Assembly (NCBI GenBank): GCA_943370285.1 | Contig: CALRQJ020000011.1 | Coordinates: forward strand, 1 to 64,000 | From: CALRQJ02 sp943370285 | GTDB taxonomy: Bacteria > Bacteroidota > Bacteroidia > Chitinophagales > Chitinophagaceae | Reading direction: 5' to 3' | DNA length: 64,000 nucleotides | Part shown: one piece after another, positions 8,794 to 19,200 of the stretch | Layout: each line of letters starts with the position of its first letter | How positions within the stretch are numbered: position 1 is the first letter of the stretch | The notes under the pieces: model-generated | Database searches by the model: none | Seen by the model: the letters and a program-made list of their open reading frames with translations, nothing else | What the model was told of the DNA's origin: nothing | Made by a program: the position numbers and the translations under genes

Positions 8794-11700
8794 TTATTCT
8801 TTAATCAATTTGACAATTTTTCTACCACCAACTTTAAATAGATAGCTACCTGCTGAAAGCGAACCAATATTTATCGTTTGCTGACGATTATTGATGATAC
8901 CTTGTTGTACCATTTTACCATCAATAGTAGTAATGCTATATACTTCGCTTTGGTAAATTGTTTCTCCTAAATCGATATTTAATATACCAGATTTTACAGG
9001 ATTAGGATATACCAATAATTCATTTGATTTAGCTTTAAAATCAATCCTTCTTATTTCGCTATAAGTAAACTTACCATCTTTATCAAAGAGTTGTAAACGA
9101 TAGTACACTACTTTGGTAGCAATGTTGCTGATATCATCTGCAAACTGGTATTGGTGATTACCTACTGCATTAGCTGCTTGTAGGGTACCTACTGCATTAA
9201 AATTATTACCTGTTGTACTTCTTTCTACCACAAAATGCGATGTATTGATTTCATTGGTGGTTTGCCATTTACATACTACTTGATTCAATTGCTTTTGAGC
9301 AGTGAAGGACACTAGCGTTACTGGCAATGGTAAACTAACTGAAGTGGTATTGGAGTAGCCACCTTGGTTATTGACACTCATTTTGTTGGCCCTAACCCTG
9401 TAGTAATGTACGCCTGGTGTTAGGCCGGTTACAACCTGAGAAGTACCTATTACACTTAAACCATTATAACCCGATACAAATGAACTAAAATTAGCATCGG
9501 TAGAAACGTCTAAATAGTAGTTTTCTACTGTGCCTCTGAGCGGTGCTGTCCAATTGGCGGTAAAGCCAGTGGTAGAGGAATTAGAAGCGGCTATTGTTGT
9601 TGGTACTGCCATAGCATAGCTTTCTACCCAATTGCTTGTGCTGCCTGTTAAAGCGAAATTGTTTAAAGTACCTGTTAGGCTACTGCCAACTGCATTATCT
9701 AAATTGGTAATACCAGTATTAGTGCCTCCTGCTGTGCCATTATCAAATCTATAATAGGCAAATAACCCTGCACTATTAGTTGCTACCGTATCTCTAAAAT
9801 TGTTTTGTATTTCACTGGCCGTTCTGGTAGTGCTCCAAAAGCGTACTTCATCTATACTTCCATTAAAAAATTGTACCCCTTGTACGCTACCTATTTTAAT
9901 AAAACTTGACGAAGCAAACAGCATAGGGAAACTTATATTAGTGGTTTGGGTACCTAATGAAACCCCATTTACATAGACTGTGCAAGATGTACCACTATAT
10001 GTTATAGCAATATGCATCCATTTTCCAACAGAATAGATATAGTTAAATGTTAATAAGCCTGTACCCCATGAATCAACACCATTGCCACAATCTACCAGTA
10101 TTTTATTGCCATCTGCAAACTTGGCATCAAAGGTATATTCTTGTGGTTCTCTTGTACTTAAAAAGGTTATGGTATTGGTAGCATGATTAGGACGTACCCA
10201 AGCTTCTACTGTAAAATTGGTAGCTAATAATGTACCTCTTGCTGTTGTTTGTACATAATCATTCGTGCCATCAAAATGTAGGGCATTGCCTGGAGGAGCA
10301 ATAGCTGCTGCTGTCGTTGCTGTAATTGTTGCAGAAAATCCTCCCTGCCCTGTAACACTTGTTTTATCGGCTCTTACCCTATAATAATAATCTGTGCCAG
10401 CCGATAATCCTGTAACTGCTTGTGATGTACCTGCCACACTTAAACCATTGTATCCACTTACAAAAGAAGCGAAGGTTGCACTTGTGGACACATCTAATAA
10501 ATAATTGGTTACTGTGCCTCTTACTGGGGCTGTCCAATTGGCGGTAAAACCAGTTTGGGTAATACTTGTGGCTGTCGTGGCTGTTGGTATTGCCATGGCA
10601 TAACTTTCTACCCAATTGCTGGTGCTGCCTGCTAAAGCAAAGCCATTTAATGTGCCTATTAAGCTACTGCCAACTGCATTATCTAAATTGGTGATACCAG
10701 TATTAGTGCCACCTGCTGTTCCATTATCAAATCTATAGTAAGCAACTAATCCTGCACTATTGGCTGCTACCGTATCTCTAAAATTGTTTAGTATGTCTGT
10801 AGCTGTTCTGGTAGTACTCCAAAAGCGTACTTCATCTATATTACCATTAAAAAATTGTATGCCTTGTACACTACCAATTTTAATATAGCTGCTCGTATTA
10901 AACAGCACAGGAATGTTTATTGTGGTAGTTTGTGTACCTAATGAAACGCCATTTGCGTATACTGTACATGCTGTGCCATTATAAGTAATGGCAATATGCA
11001 CCCATTTGCCAACAGCATAGTTGTAATTAAAGGTTCGTAAGCCAGAATTACCAGCACCCCAAGTAGTACCATCTCCACAATCTACCAGTATTTTATTACC
11101 ATCGGCAAACTTAGCATCAAAGGTATATTCTTGCGGTTCTCTTGTACTTAAGAAGGTTATGGTATTGGTTGCATGGTTAGGTCGTACCCAAGCTTCTACT
11201 GTAAAATTGGTGGTTAATGATGTGCCTCGTACTGTTGTTTGTACATAATCATTCGTACCATCAAAATGTAGGGCATTGCCTGGTGGGGTAAATGTGACTA
11301 TAGGTGTAGTGGTTGTAGATATAGTACTTGAATAGCCACCTTGCCCTGTAACGCTTGTTTTATCAGCAACTACTCTATAAAAATACTTCGTGCCAGCAGC
11401 TAAGCCTGTAATAACTCTATTTGTACCACTGCTAATGGTAAATGGCGAACCAGCAATAGCACCTGTGGTAAATGTAGTATCAGTAGATACTTCTAATCGA
11501 TACCCATTATCTACTGTGCCTCTTACAGGCGCTGTCCAATTGGCTGTAAAGCCTGTGGTAGTAATACTTGTAGCAGCACTAGCTGTTGGTATTGCCATGG
11601 CATAACTTTCTACCCAATTGCTGTTCGTACCTGTTAAAGCAAAATTGTTTAAAGTTCCTGTTAAGCCACTGCCTACTAAATTCGGTAAGGTAGTAAGTCC

Positions 11701-14688
11701 TGTATTAGTAGCACCTGCTGTGCCTTCATCAAAACGGTAATACGCTAATAAACCTGCACTATTTCGTGCAATAGTATCTCTAAAATTGTTTTGAATGTCT
11801 GTTGCTGTTCTCTCATTTTCCCAAATTCTTAGTTCATCTATATTGCCATTAAAATATTGTAAACCCTGAACGCTGCCTATTTTTATAACAGATTGAGGAA
11901 GAAAAAATGTAGGAATATAGTTAAGATTTTGAGCTCCAATCAAAACGCCATTTACATACAAGTTACATTTAACAGGATCAAATACTATGGCTACATGGAT
12001 CCACTTACCCACAGTATAGTTGTAATTGAATGTTAATACATCAATTCTAGGAGTTCCCAGAAATCCTCCACCTCCATTTCCATAAGTTACCAAGATTTTA
12101 TTACCACCATCTAATTTAGCATCAAACGTATATTCTGCTGGTTCTCTTGTGCTAATAAAAGTTAGTGTATTGGTAGCATGATTAGGGCGTAGCCAAGCTT
12201 CTACTGTCATTCCTCCTGACAAGCCAAAACCAAGTGCAGTTGTTTGCACAAAGTCGTTTGTGCCATCAAAACTTAAAGCATTGCCTGGTGGCACCATTGA
12301 AGCAACCACAATATCAGCATTACGTAGAACTGAAACAGTATATGGCGAATAATTAGCTACTGCCAAATCTGGCTTGCCATCTCCATCCAAATCGCCTATA
12401 GCTACAGATAGAGGGCCTGTACCTGTTGCAAAATCTTGTTTGGCTGCAAAACTTCCGCTACCGATACTACCACTGATAGCCGTATTGCGTAATACTGAAA
12501 GAGTAGCTGAATTATAATTAGCTACTGCCAAATCGGGTTTGCCGTCCCCATCCAAATCGCCTATCGATAATGAAATAGGTCTTGAACCTGTTGCAAAATC
12601 TTGCTTGGCTGCAAAACTGCCAGAGTTGATGCTGCCACTGGTAGCTGTATTGCGTAGGATAGAAACGTTATCTGAAGTTTGATTCGCTACAACCAAATCT
12701 GGTTTGCCATCCCCATCCAAATCGCCTATTGATAATGTACTTGGTTCGGAACCCGTTGCAAAATCTTGCTTTGCTGCAAAACTTCCGCTACCAATACTGC
12801 CACTCGTGGAGGTATTACGAAATATAGAAACGTTTTGAGAATTTAGATTCGATACCACCAAATCTGGTTTGCCATCCCCATCCAAATCCCCTATCGCTAC
12901 TGAATAAGGTTCGGAACCTGTTGCAAAATCTTGCTTTGCTGCAAAACTTCCGCTACCAATACTGCCACTCATGGCAGTATTGCGTAATATAGAAACGTTA
13001 TTTGAAACTCGATTTGCTACCGCCAAATCAGGTTTACCATCCCCATCCAAATCACCTATCGATAATGATTGAGGGCTAGAACCTGTTGCAAAATCTTGCT
13101 TCGCTGCAAAGCTTCCACTATTGATACTGCCACTCGTGGCAGTATTGCGAAATACAGAAACGGTATTTGAACTTTGATTTGCTACTGCCAAATCTGGTTT
13201 GCCATCTCCATCCAAATCGCCTATAACTACTGAAACAGGAAGATTGCCTGTAGTGAAGTCTTGCTTGGTAGCAAAGCTTCCGCTACTTATACTGCCACTC
13301 GTGGAGGTATTGCGATAAATAGAAACTGTACTTGATAATTGATTTGCTACTGCCAAATCTGGTTTGCCATCTCCATCCAAATCCCCTATGGCTAATGAAT
13401 AAGGATTTGTACCAGTTGCAAAATCTACTTTGGTTGCAAAATCAGTTGCCGTTATACCTGTTTTAGCAGGGCTAAATTTAGGTGTAAAATTACTTAAGCT
13501 ATAGGCAGCTAAACTTGTACCTGTGTTTAACAATGTAATTGGGGCATAGGTTGCACCTGTTGGTACTGTTACTGTTGCACTGGTTGCAGTTGCTGCGGTA
13601 ACTGTTGCTCTTGTTGCACCAAAAAATACAATATTATTGGCCGGTGTGGTATTAAAATTAGTACCTGTAAGGGTTACGGCATCTCCAGGTTTAGCACTAA
13701 TAGGCGAAAAGCTAGTAATGGTAGGTGCAGTTACGATACCTGTTGTTGTAAAACTTAAAATACTACCATATTTATTGCCATGGCAATTGGTTACAATAGT
13801 GCGATAATAATAAGTAGTGCTTGGTGATAATGAACTAAGATTTGCAGAAACATTGGTTACACTACTTCCACTTGCTGTTGCAGGAGATGCGTTAACAGAT
13901 GTAACACCTGAAGCCAATGTAGGTGAAAGGCTAAATTGAAAACCTTGACTAGTGGTAGTTAAGCCATTAGCATTTACTGTGCCATTTAGCGTAGCAGTGC
14001 TAGTACCTATGCCAGATGCAGCAATGCTAGCTACCGTAGGGGCTGTAGGGTTAGCTGGCCCAAATTGAAAATCGTCAATAGCTAAGTATTCCATATTACT
14101 GTTAGCGCTAGTGGTTACTGTAAACTCAGTAATGGTATTAAACGAATTGTCTTGCCCACCAAATGTGGCTAAATCAATGGTGTTATAACCATTTTGTGGT
14201 GCTCCACTAAGTACACTATTCCAACTGCTGCTGGTAACACTAACATTAAAAACGGTAGTACTACCATTTTTACCCAAAATAGAAATAGTACCACTTGTAC
14301 CCTTTACAGTATAATTGCCATTAGCTACAAATAAGAAAAACCTTCTTAAACTAAAAGGTGTGACACTACTTATTTTAACTGATGCACCAGGCGTATTTGT
14401 TGCAAGATTAGAACGTATATTCTCAATCACTTTTCTATCATTGATATAAGAATCGGTTACACTATTCCAACCTATGTCAAGAGTTGATGTAGTATTTAAG
14501 CCAAAAAAGCAAGTGCCTGATGATACAGTTGGCACTACAAGCGTCGTTAGACTAAAAGTAACACCGTTAGATGTAAAGCTTGTTGCTTGATTGGTTGTAA
14601 AACCTTCAAAAGTTTCTTGATAAGGGCATTGTGCTTTTGCCAATTGAAGGCTAAAAAAGAATGCCAATAGGAGTGTAATTTTCTTCAT
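8794..14688 (-). CDS. Giant secreted FG-GAP/LamG adhesin-like protein with type-A T9SS sorting domain
   Basis: A 1964-aa protein. It has a signal peptide (about 1-19, ending AKAQ); an N-terminal jelly-roll-like region (about 20-210); an FN3-like segment (about 215-315); an IPT/TIG domain (about 320-400, ITSFSPISAKPGDAVTLTG); seven FG-GAP/VCBS repeats of 55 aa (about 410-800) with the calcium-binding motif GDLDGDGKPDL; and three LamG/concanavalin-like domains (starting near 802, 1137 and 1467), each followed by an FN3-like domain (TGFTANWTAP). The last ~75 residues are a type-A T9SS domain (LLVYPNPVKSG ... SLSAGSYLFKV). It is probably exported across the outer membrane and binds glycans or matrix. 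Its start is unambiguous: the ATG sits directly before the signal peptide. Confidence 0.85.
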   Translation of the reverse strand: MKKITLLLAFFFSLQLAKAQCPYQETFEGFTTNQATSFTSNGVTFSLTTLVVPTVSSGTCFFGLNTTSTLDIGWNSVTDSYINDRKVIENIRSNLATNTPGASVKISSVTPFSLRRFFLFVANGNYTVKGTSGTISILGKNGSTTVFNVSVTSSSWNSVLSGAPQNGYNTIDLATFGGQDNSFNTITEFTVTTSANSNMEYLAIDDFQFGPANPTAPTVASIAASGIGTSTATLNGTVNANGLTTTSQGFQFSLSPTLASGVTSVNASPATASGSSVTNVSANLSSLSPSTTYYYRTIVTNCHGNKYGSILSFTTTGIVTAPTITSFSPISAKPGDAVTLTGTNFNTTPANNIVFFGATRATVTAATATSATVTVPTGATYAPITLLNTGTSLAAYSLSNFTPKFSPAKTGITATDFATKVDFATGTNPYSLAIGDLDGDGKPDLAVANQLSSTVSIYRNTSTSGSISSGSFATKQDFTTGNLPVSVVIGDLDGDGKPDLAVANQSSNTVSVFRNTATSGSINSGSFAAKQDFATGSSPQSLSIGDLDGDGKPDLAVANRVSNNVSILRNTAMSGSIGSGSFAAKQDFATGSEPYSVAIGDLDGDGKPDLVVSNLNSQNVSIFRNTSTSGSIGSGSFAAKQDFATGSEPSTLSIGDLDGDGKPDLVVANQTSDNVSILRNTATSGSINSGSFAAKQDFATGSRPISLSIGDLDGDGKPDLAVANYNSATLSVLRNTAISGSIGSGSFAAKQDFATGTGPLSVAIGDLDGDGKPDLAVANYSPYTVSVLRNADIVVASMVPPGNALSFDGTNDFVQTTALGFGLSGGMTVEAWLRPNHATNTLTFISTREPAEYTFDAKLDGGNKILVTYGNGGGGFLGTPRIDVLTFNYNYTVGKWIHVAIVFDPVKCNLYVNGVLIGAQNLNYIPTFFLPQSVIKIGSVQGLQYFNGNIDELRIWENERTATDIQNNFRDTIARNSAGLLAYYRFDEGTAGATNTGLTTLPNLVGSGLTGTLNNFALTGTNSNWVESYAMAIPTASAATSITTTGFTANWTAPVRGTVDNGYRLEVSTDTTFTTGAIAGSPFTISSGTNRVITGLAAGTKYFYRVVADKTSVTGQGGYSSTISTTTTPIVTFTPPGNALHFDGTNDYVQTTVRGTSLTTNFTVEAWVRPNHATNTITFLSTREPQEYTFDAKFADGNKILVDCGDGTTWGAGNSGLRTFNYNYAVGKWVHIAITYNGTACTVYANGVSLGTQTTTINIPVLFNTSSYIKIGSVQGIQFFNGNIDEVRFWSTTRTATDILNNFRDTVAANSAGLVAYYRFDNGTAGGTNTGITNLDNAVGSSLIGTLNGFALAGSTSNWVESYAMAIPTATTATSITQTGFTANWTAPVRGTVTNYLLDVSTSATFASFVSGYNGLSVAGTSQAVTGLSAGTDYYYRVRADKTSVTGQGGFSATITATTAAAIAPPGNALHFDGTNDYVQTTARGTLLATNFTVEAWVRPNHATNTITFLSTREPQEYTFDAKFADGNKILVDCGNGVDSWGTGLLTFNYIYSVGKWMHIAITYSGTSCTVYVNGVSLGTQTTNISFPMLFASSSFIKIGSVQGVQFFNGSIDEVRFWSTTRTASEIQNNFRDTVATNSAGLFAYYRFDNGTAGGTNTGITNLDNAVGSSLTGTLNNFALTGSTSNWVESYAMAVPTTIAASNSSTTGFTANWTAPLRGTVENYYLDVSTDANFSSFVSGYNGLSVIGTSQVVTGLTPGVHYYRVRANKMSVNNQGGYSNTTSVSLPLPVTLVSFTAQKQLNQVVCKWQTTNEINTSHFVVERSTTGNNFNAVGTLQAANAVGNHQYQFADDISNIATKVVYYRLQLFDKDGKFTYSEIRRIDFKAKSNELLVYPNPVKSGILNIDLGETIYQSEVYSITTIDGKMVQQGIINNRQQTINIGSLSAGSYLFKVGGRKIVKLIKE
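12290..13440 (-). repeat. Seven tandem 165-bp FG-GAP repeats
   Basis: Seven in-frame units of 55 codons each encode IGDLDGDGKPDL(A/V)V(A/S)N followed by RNT(A/S)xSGSI(G/N/S)SGSFA. The DNA of the units is also highly similar (CCATCCCCATCCAAATC-like blocks about every 165 bp), which indicates recent expansion or homogenisation by recombination. Confidence 0.85.
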
Positions 14689-14813
14689 GTTTGGTCGGGT
14701 TTAAGGGTATGAGATGAATCGGTAATAGGTTGTTGTGTTTATTATTGATGCTTGATGAATTTGTCTATGTGCAGCTGCTTTTCAGCTTCCTAGATACAGC
14801 TGATGTTTAATGG

Positions 14814-14842
14814 TTATACAAGGGGCTACATTACTTGTATAA
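14814..14842. promoter_or_regulatory. 9-bp perfect inverted repeat upstream of the FG-GAP/LamG gene
   Basis: TTATACAAG (14814-14822) and CTTGTATAA (14834-14842) are exact inverted repeats separated by 11 bp. They lie 126 bp upstream of the start at 14688. There is no T-run, so a protein-binding operator is more likely than a terminator. The rest of 14689-15091 holds the 41-bp repeat and a terminator. Confidence 0.35.
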
Positions 14843-14958
14843 AAAGTAAATAGTATTGTTTTATTGGTTAATGAATAAATGGGTGTAATTCAATTAAGCT
14901 TCGCAGAAATGGCATTTTTAGTACCTGTTTGAAATTACTACCTCAGTAACTCATGGTA

Positions 14959-14999
14959 AAATAAATGGTGCAGAATGCAAGTTTTTGTATGTGAGTAAC
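14959..14999. repeat. 41-bp exact repeat, copy 1 (upstream of the FG-GAP/LamG gene)
   Basis: This 41-bp sequence, beginning AAATAAATGGTGCAG and ending GTATGTGAGTAAC, recurs without mismatch at 21401-21441. Flanking bases differ. Both copies have the same orientation and lie upstream of a leftward T9SS cargo gene (271 bp from the start here). See the second copy and the findings. Confidence 0.85.
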
Positions 15000-15040
15000 G
15001 GTACTGCATTGTTTTGTACCAAAGTGATTGGTGTAATACC

Positions 15041-15069
15041 AAAAAAAAGCCACCCGAAGGTGGCTTTTT
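15041..15069. terminator. Bidirectional terminator after the orphan T9SS tail
   Basis: A 10-bp perfect stem, AAAAGCCACC / GGTGGCTTTT, with a CGAA loop, lies at 15045-15054 and 15059-15068 and is flanked by A-run and T-run tails. It is 23 bp beyond the stop of the orphan T9SS tail at 15092 and separates it from the 41-bp repeat and the next gene. Confidence 0.8.
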
Positions 15070-15091
15070 CATGAGGGATTGTTGAGGGCTG

Positions 15092-15262
15092 CTATTTGAT
15101 GATAGTCACCGTTTGTCCATTGGTTAAACGCAACAGATAACTACCTGCAGGCAAATTGCCGGTGTGTATGGTTTGTTGTCTGCTGCTGATAGTACCTTGA
15201 ATACTTTGAAAAGAGTTTTTTTGCAAAAAAAGGCTCTGGTTTTGAGTCAAGCCCTTTTGCAT
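15092..15262 (-). pseudogene. Orphan type-A T9SS C-terminal domain fragment
   Basis: The minus strand reads 56 codons from an ATG at 15262 to TAG at 15092. The second half is a clear type-A T9SS sorting-domain tail: IQGTISSRQQTIHTGNLPAG, then SYLLRLTNGQTVTIIK. It resembles the end of the 1964-aa neighbour (IINNRQQTINIGSLSAGSYLFKV). There is no signal peptide and no cargo domain, and an in-frame stop lies just upstream at 15284-15286. It is best read as the stump of a lost T9SS cargo gene, with its terminator still in place. A free 56-aa peptide product is possible but unsupported. Confidence 0.7.
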
Positions 15263-15279
15263 TATTTTCAAAAATGAAA

Positions 15280-16113
15280 TTATTTAAAATTCCATCCTAG
15301 TGTTACTCCAAAAGCTACCGGTTTGATTTCAGCAGATTTATCAGTACTGTACAATCCATTAGTTTTCCTGTCAGATACTGATGTTGGGTTATAACTAATA
15401 TAGGATTCATTCTTGTTTTGGTCTAAAATTGTACCATATCCATTTTCCAGAAACACGGACGCATATAACGAACTCTTCTTTCCCATATCAAATGTAAATC
15501 CTAACTCAAAAGCACTCATAATAACTCCTTTTGTTTTATACGAGCCTGAGGAATTGTAATTGTTTTGTTGACCAAAACCATATTCTGGTAAATCACCAAT
15601 AGTAAGGTTGACATCTGGATAATAACCAGTGCCATTTGCAAAATCGGCAGTTGCATTAATTTTATAGTTGATAGGTAAAAAATATTTAGCACCAGCTCTC
15701 AAATTAAAATCAATACCTGTATTTATGGTTTTATTATACTGCACAAAAAGAGGAACTTGTATAGCCTGTAAAGTTTGTTTTTCTCTATAATTGTTAGTAG
15801 TCATGTTATAAACAAATGCAGAAGTTGAAGCATCAACTTCAAAATTTGAAAGCGTTGCAGTAGGCTGAGAAAAAGAAACTTGTTGCTTGTATTGTGAGAA
15901 CTCTAGCCCTGCACCAATACCAAAATGTGTATTTAAAGAATAGATATAACCTGCTTTTACAGCTCCGCCAAGGCGATTACCTGTTTGTATACCAGTAATA
16001 TCACTCTGAATATTCCCTTTTCCGGACTGTATTCCTACATAAACTTGTGCAGCTATTTCTTTGGAAATTAAGAAAGCTATTATTCCAATAATGATTTTAA
16101 TATTGAATTTCAT
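15280..16113 (-). CDS. Outer-membrane beta-barrel protein (porin/OMP_b-brl family)
   Basis: A 277-aa protein with a signal peptide (MKFNIKIIIGIIAFLISKEI, cleavage near IAAQ) followed by alternating beta strands typical of the Bacteroidota PorT-like outer-membrane beta-barrel family: VYVGIQSG, GGAVKAGYIY, FGIGAGLEFSQYKQ, LQAIQVPLFVQYNK, FNLRAGAKYFLPI and a C-terminal AFGVTLGWNFK ending in an aromatic residue. A longer frame starts at 16203, but the signal peptide begins at the ATG at 16113, so I use that. It lies between two T9SS cargo genes on the same strand. Its specific role is unknown; a co-expressed surface or assembly role is inference only. Confidence 0.8.
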   Translation of the reverse strand: MKFNIKIIIGIIAFLISKEIAAQVYVGIQSGKGNIQSDITGIQTGNRLGGAVKAGYIYSLNTHFGIGAGLEFSQYKQQVSFSQPTATLSNFEVDASTSAFVYNMTTNNYREKQTLQAIQVPLFVQYNKTINTGIDFNLRAGAKYFLPINYKINATADFANGTGYYPDVNLTIGDLPEYGFGQQNNYNSSGSYKTKGVIMSAFELGFTFDMGKKSSLYASVFLENGYGTILDQNKNESYISYNPTSVSDRKTNGLYSTDKSAEIKPVAFGVTLGWNFK

Positions 16114-16220
16114 AGTTGTAAAATTTAGTTTTAGTAGTCTTGTTATTGCCTTTTTAGGTTTTAGTTTTTGTTCCTGCAAACTTGTTATTAATGGCGATTT
16201 CATACTTGTTTTTTTAATTA

Positions 16221-16264
16221 GAATAATCCATTCTCATTCAATAAAAAATGAGGATGGATTATTC
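16221..16264. terminator. Long 18-bp imperfect hairpin between cargo and barrel genes
   Basis: The arms at 16221-16238 and 16247-16264 (GAATAATCCAT...CTCATT and its complement) pair over 18 bp with one mismatch and an 8-nt loop. It lies 12 bp beyond the stop of the gene ending at 16276. No U-run follows on the minus strand, so it may stabilise RNA or act as a weak terminator. Confidence 0.5.
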
Positions 16265-16275
16265 TGTACATTATT

Positions 16276-19200
16276 TTAATTTTTGACGAGAAGGTTTTTT
16301 GTAAAATATTTACCATTTGCCAAGGTCATTTTTACAATATAAATTCCTTCAACGCTTGGAGCACTCAAGTCAACAGTATTTTGACTTGGGTTTGTAATAG
16401 TACTCAGTAAGTTGCCTGTTAAATTATAAAGTTCAATACGGGCATTTTGTAATCTGCTTGTACTAACATTCGTTTTCAATTGGAAAGTTGCATTACTCCT
16501 AACAGGGTTTGGAACAAGTCTTATGTAATCTTCTTCTATTGTTGGAGAGAGCGTCAACGGACAGGTTGTAATTAATGTTCCATCTAGTTTTGTTGCTACT
16601 GTATAATAAGTTCCATTCAAAGCACCACTTTCTTTGAAATATTGTGAAGTTTGTCCTGCAACTAAAACCCCATTTTTGTACCATCTGTACGATGTAAAAT
16701 TCTTCGAACTGTTGTCAAAGAATATAATATTTTCAAATTGTTTTCTAATTAAGTTAGGCTGACTAAGTATGACTGGTAAAACTACCGCCGGAGCAGCATT
16801 GTAATTCATGTTGCCAGGTTGCGATGCTGTTATAGTTGCAGAACCATAATTTTGAAAAATTAATGAATTATTTGAAACAGTAGCAATAGTAGCATTAGAA
16901 GAAGCATAATTTACTGCTAAACCACTATTTGCAACAGCCGTCAAAACAATACTAGTTCCTCCATTACAACCCAATTCCAAAGTCTGATTCCAAGTAATTA
17001 CCTGATCTGCTTTTGTAATAGTAAAATTGGAGCCATTATACGTAATGGTATAATTTCCACCGGCACTTAAGGTGCCTTGTGTTATGGCATAAACACCTAC
17101 GTTCTCACCAACAGCTCTTGTTAAAGCTCCAGTGAATGAATCACCACTTATTAAACTTGGAGAAACACTATAAACAAAAACAGGATCCGTTGTTCCATAT
17201 ACTTTCGTTTGTGAGGTATTTGCAGTTACAGTAATTGGTTTGGCGGTAATAGTAAGGTTAGCACCAACATAGGTAATTATATAATTAGGCCCAGCTGAAA
17301 GCGAACCTTGATTAATAGCATAATTACCAATATTTTCACCATTAACTCTTGTTAAAGATCCTGTGAATGAGTCTCCAGAAAGCAAATTTGGTGAGACTGA
17401 GTAAGATAACACAGGATCAATCGCCCCATATATTTTAGTTTGAGAAGGCGTTGCAGTTACGGTAATTGGGATTGGATTTAATTTTAGTAAATAATTAAAT
17501 GTAGCAGTACAATTATTAGCATCAGTTACAGTAATTGTAAAATTACTAACAGCAATTTGAGTTGAAATACCTGTTATCTGTCCAGCTGTTGAAAGCGAAA
17601 AACCAGAAGGCAAACTTCCCGCTGTAACTGCATACGTTTTAGACCCTGTTCCTCCAGAAGATACTATAGTTTGGCTATATCCAGTATTATAATCATAGCC
17701 AGGCAAAACGGTTGTTGTGAAATTAATAGCTGTTGGTTGTGTAATTGTAAAGTTGCGATTAGCCGTACATGAATTAGCATCGGTTACGGTACATGTCCAA
17801 GTTCCTGCTGTTAAACCGGTAACACTTGTAGTTCCGTCGCCTGTTGGGTTGCCCGGTGTCCAATTGTAAGTATAACCACCTGCACCTCCGGTAGGTGTAT
17901 TGATACTCGCTGCACCATTACTTCCACCACTACATGAAACATTCGTTTGATTTAATGCTGAAACTGAAATTGCTGAAGGTTGTGTAATATTAAATGTTTG
18001 AGTAGCTATACATGAATTAGCATCCGTTACTGTTACGGTATAAGCACCTGCACTTAATCCGGTTGCAGTAGCAGCTGTTCCTCCTGATGGTGACCATGAG
18101 TAAGTATATCCACCTGCACCTCCAGATGGTGTTACAGTAGCAGAACCGTTTGATCCACCATTACAGGATACATTTGTTTGAGAACCAGTTGCAGTGCTGA
18201 TTGCCGTAGGTTGTGTCATGGTAAATGTTCTTGTAGCTGTGCATAAATTTGCATCAGTAACTGTAACCGTATAAGATCCTGCAGTTAATCCGGTTGCTGT
18301 AGCAGCTGTTCCACCTGATGGTGACCAAGAATAAGTATATCCACCTGCACCTCCCGAAGGTGTTACAGTAGCAGAACCGTTTGATCCACCATTACAGGAT
18401 ACATTTGTTTGAGAACCAGTTGCAGTGCTGATTGCCGTAGGTTGGGTAATCGTAAATGTCCTTGTAGCTGTGCATAAATTTGCATCAGTAACTGTAACCG
18501 TATAAGATCCTGCAGTTAATCCGGTTGCTGTAGCAGCTGTGCCACCTGATGGTGACCATGAATAAGTATATCCACCAGCACCCCCCGAAGGTGTTACAGA
18601 AGCAGAACCATTTGATCCACCATTACAGGATACATTTGTTTGAGAACCAGTTGCAGTACTGATAGCAGAAGGTTGTGTAATGGTAAATGTTTGAGTAGCT
18701 GTACATGAATTGGCATCAGTTACGGTACATGTCCAAGTGCCTGCTGTTAAACCAGTAACACTTGCAGTTCCATCGCCTGTTGGGTTGCCCGGTGTCCAAT
18801 TGTAAGTATAACCACCTGCACCACCTGTAGGTGTATTTATACTCGCTGCACCATTGCTTCCTCCACTACAAGAAACATTCGTTTGACTTAATGCCGAAAC
18901 AGAAATTGCTGTTGGTTGTGTAATCGTAAATGTTCTTGTAGCTGTGCATGAATTTGCATCAGTTACTGTAACCGTATAAGATCCTGCAGTTAATCCAGTT
19001 GCTGTAGCAGCTGTTCCACCAGATGGCGACCAAGAATAAGTATATCCACCTGCACCTCCCGAAGGTGTTACAGTAGCAGAACCGTTTGATCCACCATTAC
19101 AGGATACATTTGTTTGAGAACCAGTTGCAGTGCTGATTGCCGAAGGTTGGGTAATTGTAAATGTCCTAGTAGCTGTGCATGAATTTGCATCAGTAACTGT

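Noticed and set aside
15280..16203. Longer start for the outer-membrane barrel gene at 16203
   Set aside because: The extra 30 residues precede the signal peptide and would disrupt export; the ATG at 16113 is used.
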